Shown: positions 51,830-60,881 of the stretch, in pieces
Layout of the letters: the number at the start of each line of letters is the position of its first letter
How positions within the stretch are numbered: the stretch's first letter is position 1
NCBI GenBank assembly: GCA_002426195.1
Contig: DIOT01000056.1
Span: forward strand, 28,453-92,452
From: Bacteroidales bacterium UBA5507
GTDB lineage: Bacteria > Bacteroidota > Bacteroidia > Bacteroidales > Lentimicrobiaceae
Direction of reading: 5' to 3'
DNA: 64,000 nucleotides
Notes under the pieces: model-generated
Database searches by the model: none
Told to the model about the DNA's origin: nothing
The model's input: the letters and a program-made list of their open reading frames with translations, nothing else
Position numbers and translations under genes: made by a program

Positions 51830-53554
51830 ATGATTAAATCCGTTTCACTTCTTCTTCTCCTAACACTCATCCAGGCATTGGGATTGAGAGCACAAAATTA
51901 TCCACAGAATTATTTCCAGCACCCGGTGAATGGAGTCATTCAATTGTCGGGGACCTTTGCAGAACTTAGAGGAAACCACTTTCATTCAGGAATAGATATA
52001 AGAACAGGTGGAAAGGAAGGACTTCCTATATATGCAGCAGCTGATGGTTATGTCGTGAGAATAAAAGTGGAACCCGGAGGTTTTGGTAAAGCACTTTACA
52101 TCAATCATCCTAATGGGTATACAACTGTTTACGCTCATCTGCAAAAATTTAACGAGAAGATAAATGATTGGACACGTGGACGACAATATGAAAAGGAATC
52201 GTTTGCAGTGGATTTATTTCCTCCAAAAGGCCTATTAAAAGTATCAAAAGGTGAAATAATTGCTATTTCGGGAAACTCAGGAGCATCAGAAGGACCGCAC
52301 CTCCATTATGAAATAAGGGAAACACAAACTGAAATGCCGGTCAACCCTATTCTTTTTGGTCTATCTATCAAGGATTTTATCAGACCAACAATGCATGGAT
52401 TAAGAGTATATCCTGAAGGCAAGAATTCATTGGTAAACGATAACCCGGAACCCGGGACATTTGTTCTGGCAGGATGGGGACCATTTTATCGGTTAAAAAT
52501 ATCAGATACAATCAATGTTACCGGAGATTTCTCATTAGGTGTAAGTTCAACCGATTTAATGAATGAAACCAGCAACCGGAATGGAATTGTTGAATATACG
52601 GTCTATATTGACTCTCTGAAAGTGTTTGAGTGGAAAGCAATTAAGTTCAGTTTCGCAGAAACCCGATATATCAATAGCTTCATTGATTACTCATATTATT
52701 ATTTAAACAATCAGCGGTTTATGCGTACACGCTTAGATCCGGGAAACCGCCTGAGCATGTATTCGTATAACCCTGATAATGGAATTTTTCATGCTATTCC
52801 AGGTAAATCCCATCTTATGAAAGTTGTTCTAAAGGACTCAAATGGGAATGAATCGATACTTCAATTTATTATTAATGGTAAAAGTCAATCAACAGTAAAG
52901 TTAAAGTCAGATGATTCGGTAAAAAAAGGAATACTCTTTACTGTTAGTAATCTGAATAATTATGCAACTCCTGATATGAGAATAAGTATGCCGAGCAACT
53001 GTCTTTATGACAGCATAAGATTTGTATATAAAGAGCTACCATCAATAGCAGGATCATATTCAGCAGTACATTCAATTCATACACCTCAGGTTCCACTCCA
53101 AAGTCATTATGACCTGTCAATAAGGGTTCGGGATAAATCTTTAGCCGATTCTTCGAAACTAATAGTTGTACGGTTAAACAATGAAAACAGGCCCTCCTCT
53201 CAAGGTGGAAAAATTGATAATGGTTTTATGAAAGTTAGGCTCAGAGATTTTGGACGATATGCCGTTATGGCTGATACATTGGCACCACTTATATCTGCAG
53301 TTAACTTCAAAGAGAATTCTGAAATTTCGAATCTCTCAGAGATAAAAGTTAAAATTAGTGATAATCTGAGCGGAATTAGTTCATATAGAGGTGAGATTAA
53401 CGGCAAATGGATTCTTATGGATTACGATGCCAAAAACAGGTTATTAATTTATAAAAAGGATGCTGTAGCTCAAACCGGCAACATCACATTGACTGTGACA
53501 GTTAGTGATGGGGTTGGGAACCAATCGGTGTCACAATGGAATCTTGTCAATTAA
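51830..53554 (+). CDS. M23-family peptidase
   Basis: Secreted zinc peptidase-like protein (574 aa), signal peptide ending near GLRAQ. The LytM domain has all zinc/catalytic positions: His52 and Asp56 in FHSGIDIRTG, His103 in YAHLQ, and His157/His159 in GPHLHYE. Beyond the catalytic part (about 35-175) the chain continues for 400 residues of beta-rich sequence (about 190-570) ending in GNITLTVTVSDGVGNQSV, which resembles Ig-like modules. Such enzymes cleave peptidoglycan cross-bridges; with the full active site it is expected to be active. Its 22-bp spacing to the wzx-like gene suggests one transcript. Confidence 0.93.
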   Translation: MIKSVSLLLLLTLIQALGLRAQNYPQNYFQHPVNGVIQLSGTFAELRGNHFHSGIDIRTGGKEGLPIYAAADGYVVRIKVEPGGFGKALYINHPNGYTTVYAHLQKFNEKINDWTRGRQYEKESFAVDLFPPKGLLKVSKGEIIAISGNSGASEGPHLHYEIRETQTEMPVNPILFGLSIKDFIRPTMHGLRVYPEGKNSLVNDNPEPGTFVLAGWGPFYRLKISDTINVTGDFSLGVSSTDLMNETSNRNGIVEYTVYIDSLKVFEWKAIKFSFAETRYINSFIDYSYYYLNNQRFMRTRLDPGNRLSMYSYNPDNGIFHAIPGKSHLMKVVLKDSNGNESILQFIINGKSQSTVKLKSDDSVKKGILFTVSNLNNYATPDMRISMPSNCLYDSIRFVYKELPSIAGSYSAVHSIHTPQVPLQSHYDLSIRVRDKSLADSSKLIVVRLNNENRPSSQGGKIDNGFMKVRLRDFGRYAVMADTLAPLISAVNFKENSEISNLSEIKVKISDNLSGISSYRGEINGKWILMDYDAKNRLLIYKKDAVAQTGNITLTVTVSDGVGNQSVSQWNLVN

Positions 53555-53645
53555 TTAAATATGTGGTCGAATATCTTTTTTTGCATGAACAGGCAATAAA
53601 AGACAATTAATAGAGTTATTTGTTCTAATCCTTAAATGGCGTTTG

Positions 53646-53678
53646 TTTGTCATTATTAAGAAATAATAAATAAATTTG
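53646..53678 (+). promoter_or_regulatory. Bacteroidota promoter of porV
   Basis: TTTG (53646-53649), a 21-bp spacer, then TAAATTTG (53671-53678) fit the -33/-7 consensus. The transcript should start near 53684, 20 nt before the ATG at 53704. Confidence 0.75.
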
Positions 53679-53703
53679 CACTTTTCATTTCAAAAATTAC
53701 CTT

Positions 53704-54927
53704 ATGCGCTTTAAGCACTTTCTATCATTAGGCCTATTTTTAGGATTGTTACTGGTTTCAGGAAGTAAAATTTTTGCTCAGCAATCAACCGTTATTGGTC
53801 AGGAACTTAACACAATTACTACAGCGGTGCCTTTCTTGCAGATTGGTCCGGATGCCCGTTCGGGTGGTATGGGTGAAGTTGGAGGAGCTAGTTCTCCCGA
53901 TGCAAACTCACTTCACTGGAATCCGGCAAAATATTCTTATCTCAAAAACGACATGGGTTTTGCCTTATCGTATAGCCCATGGTTGAGAGCCCTTGTAAAT
54001 GATATTAATCTTGCATATTTAACCGGGTATAAGAAATTAGGAGATAACCAGGCGATTGCCGGATCTCTCCTTTATTTCTCATTAGGTGATATCGTATTTA
54101 CCAATATAACAGGTGATGTTGTTGGGAATTATCGGCCAAGTGAATTTGCAATCAGTGGTGCTTATTCACGTATGCTCACCAATCGTTTATCAGGTGCCGT
54201 TTCTGCAAGATTTATCCACTCAAACCTTACACAAGGACAGGAAGTAGCTGGCACATCAACCAAACCGGGTAATTCTGTTGCAGCTGATATTGCAATATAC
54301 TCCGAGCATCCCTTTGAAATGAATAATATTGAAGGTGCATCATTCAACTGGGGTATAAACATTAGCAACATCGGAGCCAAAATTTCGTACTCTGATGACA
54401 ACACCCAAAGAGATTTTATTCCTACAAATCTTCGAATTGGAACAAATCTGGCACTTGATATAGATGATTATAACAAAATATCATTTATGGTCGATTTTAA
54501 CAAGTTGCTTATACCTACTCCTCCGGTTTATCAAACAGATTCCAGTGGTCAGGTTATAACAGATAATAACGGTGATCCTATTATATTTAAAGGAAAGAAT
54601 CCTAATGTGTCTGTGCCCGTTGGAATGTTCCAATCATTCTATGATGCTCCCGGTGGATTTAAGGAAGAACTTCATGAAGTTATTATAGCTGCCGGTATTG
54701 AATATTGGTACGATAATGTATTTGCACTCAGGGCTGGTTATTTCCATGAACATGCCACTAAGGGTAATCGTAAATTCTTCACGTTTGGAGCCGGCTTACG
54801 TTATAACGTATTTGGATTGGATGTAAGCTTCCTTGTACCAACAGAACAATTAAATCCATTGGGTAACACTCTTCGCTTTACTCTTCACTTTGATTTTGAC
54901 GCTTTCAAAAATCAAGAGGCTAAGTAA
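53704..54927 (+). CDS. porV: T9SS outer-membrane protein PorV
   Basis: Beta-barrel shuttle protein (407 aa) of the type IX secretion system, which carries cargo with C-terminal sorting domains to the attachment complex. A signal peptide (about residues 1-25, ending FAQQ) is followed by the diagnostic opening TTAVPFLQIGPDARSGGMGE and SLHWNPAKYSYL (about residues 36-76), and a series of Tyr/Phe-rich strands (YRPSEFAISGAYSRM, FALRAGYFHEHATKG). The end TLRFTLHFDFDAF is the terminal strand. It has its own consensus promoter and intrinsic terminator, so it is a stand-alone unit, as in other Bacteroidota. T9SS cargo genes flank it on both sides (47867, 55025). Confidence 0.95.
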   Translation: MRFKHFLSLGLFLGLLLVSGSKIFAQQSTVIGQELNTITTAVPFLQIGPDARSGGMGEVGGASSPDANSLHWNPAKYSYLKNDMGFALSYSPWLRALVNDINLAYLTGYKKLGDNQAIAGSLLYFSLGDIVFTNITGDVVGNYRPSEFAISGAYSRMLTNRLSGAVSARFIHSNLTQGQEVAGTSTKPGNSVAADIAIYSEHPFEMNNIEGASFNWGINISNIGAKISYSDDNTQRDFIPTNLRIGTNLALDIDDYNKISFMVDFNKLLIPTPPVYQTDSSGQVITDNNGDPIIFKGKNPNVSVPVGMFQSFYDAPGGFKEELHEVIIAAGIEYWYDNVFALRAGYFHEHATKGNRKFFTFGAGLRYNVFGLDVSFLVPTEQLNPLGNTLRFTLHFDFDAFKNQEAK

Positions 54928-54958
54928 GAAAGATATTCAGCTTAATGTAAATGAAAAG

Positions 54959-54992
54959 AAAAGCCCGGCAACTATTTGCCGGGCTTTTTTTT
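54959..54992. terminator. Bidirectional intrinsic terminator after porV
   Basis: Arms AAAAGCCCGGCAA (54959-54971) and TTGCCGGGCTTTT (54976-54988) are perfect, with a CTAT loop and a long T-run after it on the plus strand. The minus strand also reads into a T-rich run, so it serves both porV and the convergent tyrosinase gene. Confidence 0.95.
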
Positions 54993-55024
54993 ACAAGAAT
55001 GCAGCAACTAATCTGAATCTCCTT

Positions 55025-56386
55025 TTAATGCTTTATAATTGTTGAGCTTTTTACACTACTGCCGTTTCCTAAGACCTTTAAATGATAAGCTCCCGGAGAT
55101 AAATTGGAAATTTCTTTATCAAGAGTAACACTTGCACCGCTTCCAAATATCGCTTGTGCCAGTCGCCTTCCCTGCAGGTCATAAATTACTACTACCCAGT
55201 TATCATAGGACTCCTTTGATATAAGTGTAATACGATCGCTAAATGGATTTGGATAAATTCCAATTTCTCCAATATTCCTCATCTTTTCATCCTGTGGCAA
55301 ATAAGCATCCCAATTTATTGGAATGCCACGATTATCCCATGGCCTCTGATTACGTATAATAGTTGGATAGTCTTTCAACTCAGAACCATTTCCAATACTT
55401 GCTATGAAACTAGAGCCCTCTATTGCCCTAAATCCCGGCAAGAGTCGGATTCCATTCAGTGATTCTATTCTTGCCGACCGATTAGCAGGAATTGTAAAAT
55501 TATTACCTGCTACTATATCAAACTGATAGAAAAATACTTCGGGGTTACGTGTGGCATTAGTAACTGAATAGCTATCAAGCTCAGCTAGTTGCTCATCAGC
55601 ATAAAAAATTCCATTGAATCTGCCATCAACAATGTTATTAGGATTAACAAGTGAAAGTGTTTGTCCGGCAAAAGTATATGTGCCATCATATCGGAGCATG
55701 CTGTTTCTAAGATATGAAGAGCCACCGCGCAAATCTTGCCATTCCTGCCATAATTTGTCGATATATGCATGATGCAGGAAGAAAACAGGATCACGAGGTG
55801 ATGCAGTTGATGACATTGCTCCACCAACCCAGCGATGCGCACCATGGTGTACCGGACCTCTTTCCATAAGATCGGAATACAAAAAGAAATCTGTTAGTGA
55901 TTGAACCTGATTTACTTCTGATGGCATTGGCAATTGATCATTTCCTCCCAAATTGCGGTTAAGTGTCCAGTCAGTGTTGAACTGACCCATAAAGTTATTA
56001 TCCCATAATTGGGAGTTGGTAGCTTGATCGAGTGAAGAATTCCAATATGGAATTGTTATAAAGGGATTTATATTTTGCATTGCCCTCTCTAATTCGAGAA
56101 GTGACTGACGGTGCCAGGCAAAAAATACTTCTCTCTCAGGTTCGTCTGGCAAGTTAAAGTGGATGTCAAGCCGAGTAGGATCCTCAGTGTCATCGAAATT
56201 AAAGAATTCTCCGTGATATACAGCCAGCTCATTTATTAGGTCAGGCCCGTTTCGTAATTGATAAAATGCATTTACCAGATTAATCCTTTCCAGGGCAGTC
56301 ATTTCATCATAGCTTTTTCTTATACCCTGTGAAAATGCCACTGGAATTATATTTAATGTGATTATCACTAATAATAGTTTTCTCAT
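55025..56386 (-). CDS. Secreted tyrosinase with T9SS sorting domain
   Basis: Type 3 copper protein (453 aa), signal peptide ending near AFSQG (about residue 21). The copper A ligands are His58 in VYHGEFF, probably His76 in DIHFNLP, and His92 in FFAWHRQSLLELE. Copper B shows His180-x3-His184 in VHHGAHRWVGG and His205/206 in DPVFFLHHAYID. The set equals the tyrosinase central-domain pattern, and the enzyme oxidises phenols (o-hydroxylation or catechol to quinone). The final 80 residues (IGIYPNPFSDRITL ... LSPGAYHLKVLG) are a T9SS type A sorting domain, so this is an exported tyrosinase. No caddie-type copper chaperone gene is adjacent. Confidence 0.92.
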   Translation of the reverse strand: MRKLLLVIITLNIIPVAFSQGIRKSYDEMTALERINLVNAFYQLRNGPDLINELAVYHGEFFNFDDTEDPTRLDIHFNLPDEPEREVFFAWHRQSLLELERAMQNINPFITIPYWNSSLDQATNSQLWDNNFMGQFNTDWTLNRNLGGNDQLPMPSEVNQVQSLTDFFLYSDLMERGPVHHGAHRWVGGAMSSTASPRDPVFFLHHAYIDKLWQEWQDLRGGSSYLRNSMLRYDGTYTFAGQTLSLVNPNNIVDGRFNGIFYADEQLAELDSYSVTNATRNPEVFFYQFDIVAGNNFTIPANRSARIESLNGIRLLPGFRAIEGSSFIASIGNGSELKDYPTIIRNQRPWDNRGIPINWDAYLPQDEKMRNIGEIGIYPNPFSDRITLISKESYDNWVVVIYDLQGRRLAQAIFGSGASVTLDKEISNLSPGAYHLKVLGNGSSVKSSTIIKH

Positions 56387-56434
56387 AAAATTGCCATTTA
56401 GCTTAAATAATGTTAGTGTGATCTCAGTTACTTT

Positions 56435-57925
56435 TTACTTTTCAGAAGATATATCTGACTCCAAATGCTTGATCTTCTTATTCAGATCAATCATATAAAG
56501 GGTTAACTCTTCTATTTTTTGTAATAACAGAGTGTTTATTTCAGCAAGCCCTATTCCATTCAATTGTATCTCTTTTGCCGGTGGTATGTCCTTCAAATGC
56601 CCGTTTTCTAATATGAACTGCTCAACTTCGTCAAGTGTAGCCAAATAATAATCATCATCAAAAACAAAATCTGACCAACCTGATTCTACGATTACTTCTT
56701 TTGCTCTGATGTCACCATTTACTGAGAGTTGAAAATTATTATTAGGAGCGGTGCCTATTCCCACAACACCTGAAGAATAAATATTTCTAGCCTGCCAATC
56801 TATACTGGGAAGATTTGCATTTAATGATGTATATGGAACTGCATTTCCACCACCTGATGTAGTGGTAATCTGTACTGTATTACTGGGCTGCGATATATTG
56901 CCGGCTGCATCTAATGCAACTACATTGAAACTGTAATTAGTTGAGGCATTTAACCCGGTTGCATTGTACGTGGTTGTATTGCCACTTACGTTGCCAATAT
57001 TCTGGTCGTTCCTCCTTATTTGATATTGTGTTACTCCAACATTATCATTAGATGCATTCCAGTTAAGCGTCGTTGAGTTGGATGTTGTATTGGATGCAGA
57101 AAGGTTTGATGGCGCAGATGGAGGTTGATTGTCACCACCACCACCGGCTGAGGTTGTAACCTGTATGGTATTACTGGGCTGCGAAATATTGCCCGCTGCA
57201 TCCACTGCAACAATACTGAAACTATAAGTGGTCGAAGGAGTCAAGCCAGCTGCATTGTAAGTGGTTGTATTCCCACCTACGGTTCCTGTAGTCTGATTAT
57301 TCTGCCGTATCTGATACTGTGTTACCCCAACATTGTCATTTGATGAGTTCCATGTTAATGTAGTGGAATTTGAAGTTGTATTTGATGCTGATAAATTTGA
57401 AGGTGCTGACGGCGGTTGAGTGTCATTTCCACCTCCACCCTGGGCAACAATCATAATATTGTCAATGAATACTTCCTGCCCTGATGATGCTCCAATTGGT
57501 GCTGCATATACTATCATAACAGGATTAGCATTAGTAGCTGTAAGCGTGAAGTTATATTGTGCCCAGGTGTTTCCATTTATAACCCTGGTTTGAAAACCCT
57601 GGAAACCTGTCCAGTTGGCAAATGCGGGATTATTACTAGGGGTGCCTCGTCTTGCCCATATTGAAATTTCGTATACTGTTCCTACAGTTGCCTGAAAAGT
57701 AGCACGTGCATCCCTATTATTCCCGTTTGAAACAATTCTTATAGCCCAGTTACCATTCTGGGGATTAGTAGTTACTGATGTGATATTAGCTGTTCCTGTT
57801 AATCCGGTGGTACCATTAACCTCATTATTTGGTGATGCGGCGTTTTGGGCTGTATAGAGATTTTGAGCCTGAAGTCCGATTGAAAGTAGTAGTACTGTTC
57901 CTAAGAGTAGATTTCTTTTATTCAT
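56435..57925 (-). CDS. Secreted CBM/fibronectin-III surface protein A
   Basis: Secreted protein (496 aa). Signal peptide 1-20 (IGLQAQ). A carbohydrate-binding module-like domain (about 25-162; RDARATFQATVG, EVFIDNIMI) resembles CBM_4_9. Two fibronectin type III domains (about 170-258 and 267-355) are nearly identical, each starting QPPSAPSNLSASN and ending GNISQPSN; they are separated by Gly-rich linkers. The C-terminal module (about 363-496) has a GIGTAPNNNFQLSVNGDI block seen in tail-fibre-like proteins, the stretch KDIPPAKEIQLNGIGL, and a final coiled coil (LYMIDLNKKIKHL). It has no T9SS CTD signature. The function is probably glycan binding on the cell surface. A paralogue is at 58158. 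Confidence 0.88.
   Translation of the reverse strand: MNKRNLLLGTVLLLSIGLQAQNLYTAQNAASPNNEVNGTTGLTGTANITSVTTNPQNGNWAIRIVSNGNNRDARATFQATVGTVYEISIWARRGTPSNNPAFANWTGFQGFQTRVINGNTWAQYNFTLTATNANPVMIVYAAPIGASSGQEVFIDNIMIVAQGGGGNDTQPPSAPSNLSASNTTSNSTTLTWNSSNDNVGVTQYQIRQNNQTTGTVGGNTTTYNAAGLTPSTTYSFSIVAVDAAGNISQPSNTIQVTTSAGGGGDNQPPSAPSNLSASNTTSNSTTLNWNASNDNVGVTQYQIRRNDQNIGNVSGNTTTYNATGLNASTNYSFNVVALDAAGNISQPSNTVQITTTSGGGNAVPYTSLNANLPSIDWQARNIYSSGVVGIGTAPNNNFQLSVNGDIRAKEVIVESGWSDFVFDDDYYLATLDEVEQFILENGHLKDIPPAKEIQLNGIGLAEINTLLLQKIEELTLYMIDLNKKIKHLESDISSEK
56861..57418. repeat. Tandem duplication of one FN3 module within a gene
   Basis: The two FN3 modules at about 57152-57418 and 56861-57127 are 291 bp apart and nearly the same in protein sequence (starting QPPSAPSNLSASNTTSNSTT in both). 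The paralogue at 58158 has two FN3 modules that are much less alike, so this duplication is more recent than the gene duplication. Confidence 0.8.
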
Positions 57926-58157
57926 ACCAATACATTTTAGGTCGATTATAGTTAGTGTGTAGAATGAGTGAGTTTTATTTTTGATTATTTAAGATTTGAT
58001 TACTGAACATTTTATGTAACCAACTACCTAATAATCAGTAACCTAACGACCTGGTAATTATAAAGTTCAATCTTTTGGAAAAAAATTTCATAGAAAGAAA
58101 TATGCAATATATATAACTTTAATATTGCCTCTGTGCCGACTTACTTAAACAAGTCTT

Positions 58158-59630
58158 TCAATAAATATCCATGGGGGTATTGAGCTGGTTTTCAAGTTGT
58201 TTAATCCTTTTATTTGCCTCTATGAGATAAAGTGTTATTTCCTCAATCTTCATTAGAAGTAAGGTGTTCATCTTCGCGAGTCCGATTCCTTTGGATTGCA
58301 CTTCAGCTGCTGATGGTATGTCTTTTAAATGTCCGTGTTCAATTATGTAATTTTCAACTTCTTCTAAAGTAGCCAGATCGTAATCTTGCTCAAACACAAA
58401 GTCACTCCATCCGGATTCAACTATAATCTCCTTAGATCTTATTGAGCCATTTACCGATAAAGCATAGTCATTGTTAGGTGATGTTCCGATTCCCATTGAT
58501 TGACTAACAAAAAGATTTCTGGCATTCCAATCTGTGTCTGACCGGTTTGCATTCTCCGAAGTGTAATTTATTTCCACGGAGTTTTGTAATGTTGTTACAA
58601 TCAGAGTACCCGGTATTGATACATTTCCTGAGGCATCAAACGCAGTTATACCTGTTGTATATGATGTATCAGACATTAGACCGGTAAAATAGTAGAAAGT
58701 CGTGCTTGAATCCAATGAGTCAACAAAAACGGAATCAAGATAAATTGCATAACCGGCGACAGCGACATTGTCACTGGCTTCATTCCATTCCAGTTTAAAG
58801 GAGTTAGTAGTGATAAATTCTGCGGTTAAATCTTCAGGAGAAGTTGGCGCTATTGTGTCGGGCAATGTAGTTACAGATAAAAAGGTAGGTGATGAGGTAT
58901 TATTTGCAGCATCAAAAGAAGTTACCTGGAAATCGTATAGTGTATTTGGATACAAATCCATTATAATAAAGCTAGTATCAGGGTGATTGATATTTGCAAT
59001 TGGAACATTATTTTGTCGGATTTCATAGTGCGTAACTCCCTCATTGTCGGTTGAAGCATTCCAGCTTAATAAAAGTGAAGTGGATGTAACATCAGCTGCA
59101 AACAGTTCAGAAGGTGCTGTTGGTGGCTCAGTATCTGAAGGTAACTGCGGTAAAATTGACACAGCATCAATAAATACTTCTCTTCCGTTAGATGCTCCAA
59201 TTGGCCCTGCAAATACTCGTATTATTGGATTTGTCGAAATAGCAGTGGCGGTAAAAGTGTATTCCATCCATGTTAAGCTATTTATGACAACGGTTTCAAC
59301 TCCACTCATTCCAGTCCAGTTAGCAAATGCAGGATTTGAACTATTATTTGATCTTCTTGCACGGATGCTGATATTGTAAACATCCCCGGGAATGGCAGAA
59401 AATGAATATCTGGCCTCACGACCTGAACCATTTACTGCGAAACGTAATGAATAATTGCCCAGGTATGAAGTTGAAGAATCAGCAAGTATGGTGGCTGTGC
59501 CATTCCAACCGGTTGTAGTAAAACTTTCATTTTCGATAGATGCGGCGTTTGAGGAATTGTGAAGGTTTTGTGCTTTTGCAAACAAAACACCTATGATTAA
59601 GAACCATAAAGCTAAAGTAGTGATTTTCAT
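58158..59630 (-). CDS. Secreted CBM/fibronectin-III surface protein B
   Basis: Paralogue of the gene at 56435 (490 aa) with the same order: signal peptide (FAKAQN about residue 21), CBM-like domain (about 25-165), two FN3 domains (about 168-260, SDTEPPTAPSEL; 262-350, APTSPEDLTAEF), and the C-terminal module with GIGTSPNNDYALSVNGSI, DIPSAAEVQSKGIGL and coiled coil. Sequence identity is high in the CBM and C-terminal modules and lower in the FN3 part. The last residues are less charged than in the paralogue. Both genes run in the same direction with a 230-bp gap, so each has its own promoter. Confidence 0.86.
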   Translation of the reverse strand: MKITTLALWFLIIGVLFAKAQNLHNSSNAASIENESFTTTGWNGTATILADSSTSYLGNYSLRFAVNGSGREARYSFSAIPGDVYNISIRARRSNNSSNPAFANWTGMSGVETVVINSLTWMEYTFTATAISTNPIIRVFAGPIGASNGREVFIDAVSILPQLPSDTEPPTAPSELFAADVTSTSLLLSWNASTDNEGVTHYEIRQNNVPIANINHPDTSFIIMDLYPNTLYDFQVTSFDAANNTSSPTFLSVTTLPDTIAPTSPEDLTAEFITTNSFKLEWNEASDNVAVAGYAIYLDSVFVDSLDSSTTFYYFTGLMSDTSYTTGITAFDASGNVSIPGTLIVTTLQNSVEINYTSENANRSDTDWNARNLFVSQSMGIGTSPNNDYALSVNGSIRSKEIIVESGWSDFVFEQDYDLATLEEVENYIIEHGHLKDIPSAAEVQSKGIGLAKMNTLLLMKIEEITLYLIEANKRIKQLENQLNTPMDIY

Positions 59631-59796
59631 GTAGTTAGAGGTTAGTTATATGAAATTGTTAAAGTATGTTTGTAGTTGTGAATATTAATCAAACGAAAGC
59701 AGCCTTCTAATGTTTGTATAACTGAGTGTTAAAATATCCTTAAATAAAGTATTTAAATATCTGATATTTAAGTCTGTATGGCTATCATAGTGTATA

Positions 59797-59828
59797 TTTG
59801 CACTCACCGTTAAAATGCTTTAATTTTG
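59797..59828 (+). promoter_or_regulatory. Bacteroidota promoter of the lplA-ispF operon
   Basis: TTTG (59797-59800), a 20-bp spacer, and TAATTTTG (59821-59828) match -33/-7 exactly. A second -7-like TATATTTG (59793-59800) overlaps the -33. The transcript should start near 59834, so the ATG at 59892 is the start and the leader is about 58 nt. Confidence 0.8.
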
Positions 59829-59891
59829 CCTGTTTAGCTATTGATTGAGAGATCTTCACATCTTTATGTCTTAAATAAAATAATACTATAT

Positions 59892-60875
59892 ATGCTTTGC
59901 TTTGTTCGCCATGAAACTGACCCATACTTTAATATCGCGGCTGAGGAGTATGTCTTGAAGAATTTTAGTGACGATTGTTTTATGATATGGAGAAATGAAC
60001 CATGCATAATAGTCGGTAAACACCAAAATACACTCGCCGAAATTAATCCTGAGTATGTAGCCGAGAGAGGCATCAAGGTTGTGAGAAGATTAACAGGGGG
60101 TGGGGCAGTGTTCCATGATCTTGGGAATCTTAACTTCACATTTGTCGCCAATCGTCAACCCGGTGACAATATGGTTGATTTTCATAAGTTTACACTTCCA
60201 ATCATTGATGTTTTGAGAAAGTTAAATATCAATGCTGAGTTTTCAGGACGTAATGATTTAGTTATTGATGGAAGGAAATTCTCTGGTAATGCAGAACATG
60301 TATTTAAAAACAGGATACTCCATCATGGAACTCTATTGTTCTCATCTATTATGTCCGATCTGGTTAATGCTCTAAAGGTTGATCCCTCAAAATTTGCAGG
60401 AAAAGCCGTCAAATCGGTTCAAAGCAGGGTGACAAATATAAGTGAACATTTGCAGCAACCTTTAACTGTTCTGGAATTTAGAGACCTGATCATGCAGCAT
60501 ATTATTGAAGCTACACCCGGAGCAAGGGAATGCTCATTCACTGATGTCGACAGGCAGGCTATCATGAAGTTAAGAGATGAAAAGTATTCAACCCATGAAT
60601 GGAATTATGGAATTTCACCGGATTATAATTTCACAAAGAAAGTAAAAACAGAAGGAGGGAATCTGCACGTGGCCATGGTAATTGAACAGGGAGTGATTAA
60701 GCATGTAAGAATTTTCGGTGACTACTTTCATTTGCAGGACCCTGTTGAAATTGAGACTGCTCTTGTTGGCAGAATTCATAATTACGATGAGATCAGGAAC
60801 TGTATTTCGGAATTTGATATCAGTGATTATTTTGTCAAAATCAATGAGAATGAACTTTTATCAGTATTAGTATAA
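59892..60875 (+). CDS. lplA: Lipoate-protein ligase A-like
   Basis: Salvage enzyme (327 aa from ATG 59892) that activates lipoate with ATP and attaches it to the lipoyl domains of 2-oxoacid dehydrogenases and GcvH. The opening ETDPYFNIAAEEYVLKNF and the RRLTGGGAVFHDLGNLNFTFV block (RRxxGGGxVxHD) are the family signature; SGRNDLVIDGRKFSGNA provides the lipoate/Lys part. The C-terminal accessory domain is present (about 250-327, TEGGNLHVAM), as in LplA and not in the short LplB. It is the first gene of an apparent operon with ispF (6 nt gap). Confidence 0.93.
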   Translation: MLCFVRHETDPYFNIAAEEYVLKNFSDDCFMIWRNEPCIIVGKHQNTLAEINPEYVAERGIKVVRRLTGGGAVFHDLGNLNFTFVANRQPGDNMVDFHKFTLPIIDVLRKLNINAEFSGRNDLVIDGRKFSGNAEHVFKNRILHHGTLLFSSIMSDLVNALKVDPSKFAGKAVKSVQSRVTNISEHLQQPLTVLEFRDLIMQHIIEATPGARECSFTDVDRQAIMKLRDEKYSTHEWNYGISPDYNFTKKVKTEGGNLHVAMVIEQGVIKHVRIFGDYFHLQDPVEIETALVGRIHNYDEIRNCISEFDISDYFVKINENELLSVLV

Positions 60876-60881
60876 AACAGC

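Noticed and set aside
59044..59379. 111-codon plus-strand ORF inside surface protein B
   Set aside because: Shadow of the repetitive CBM/FN3 coding sequence on the other strand.
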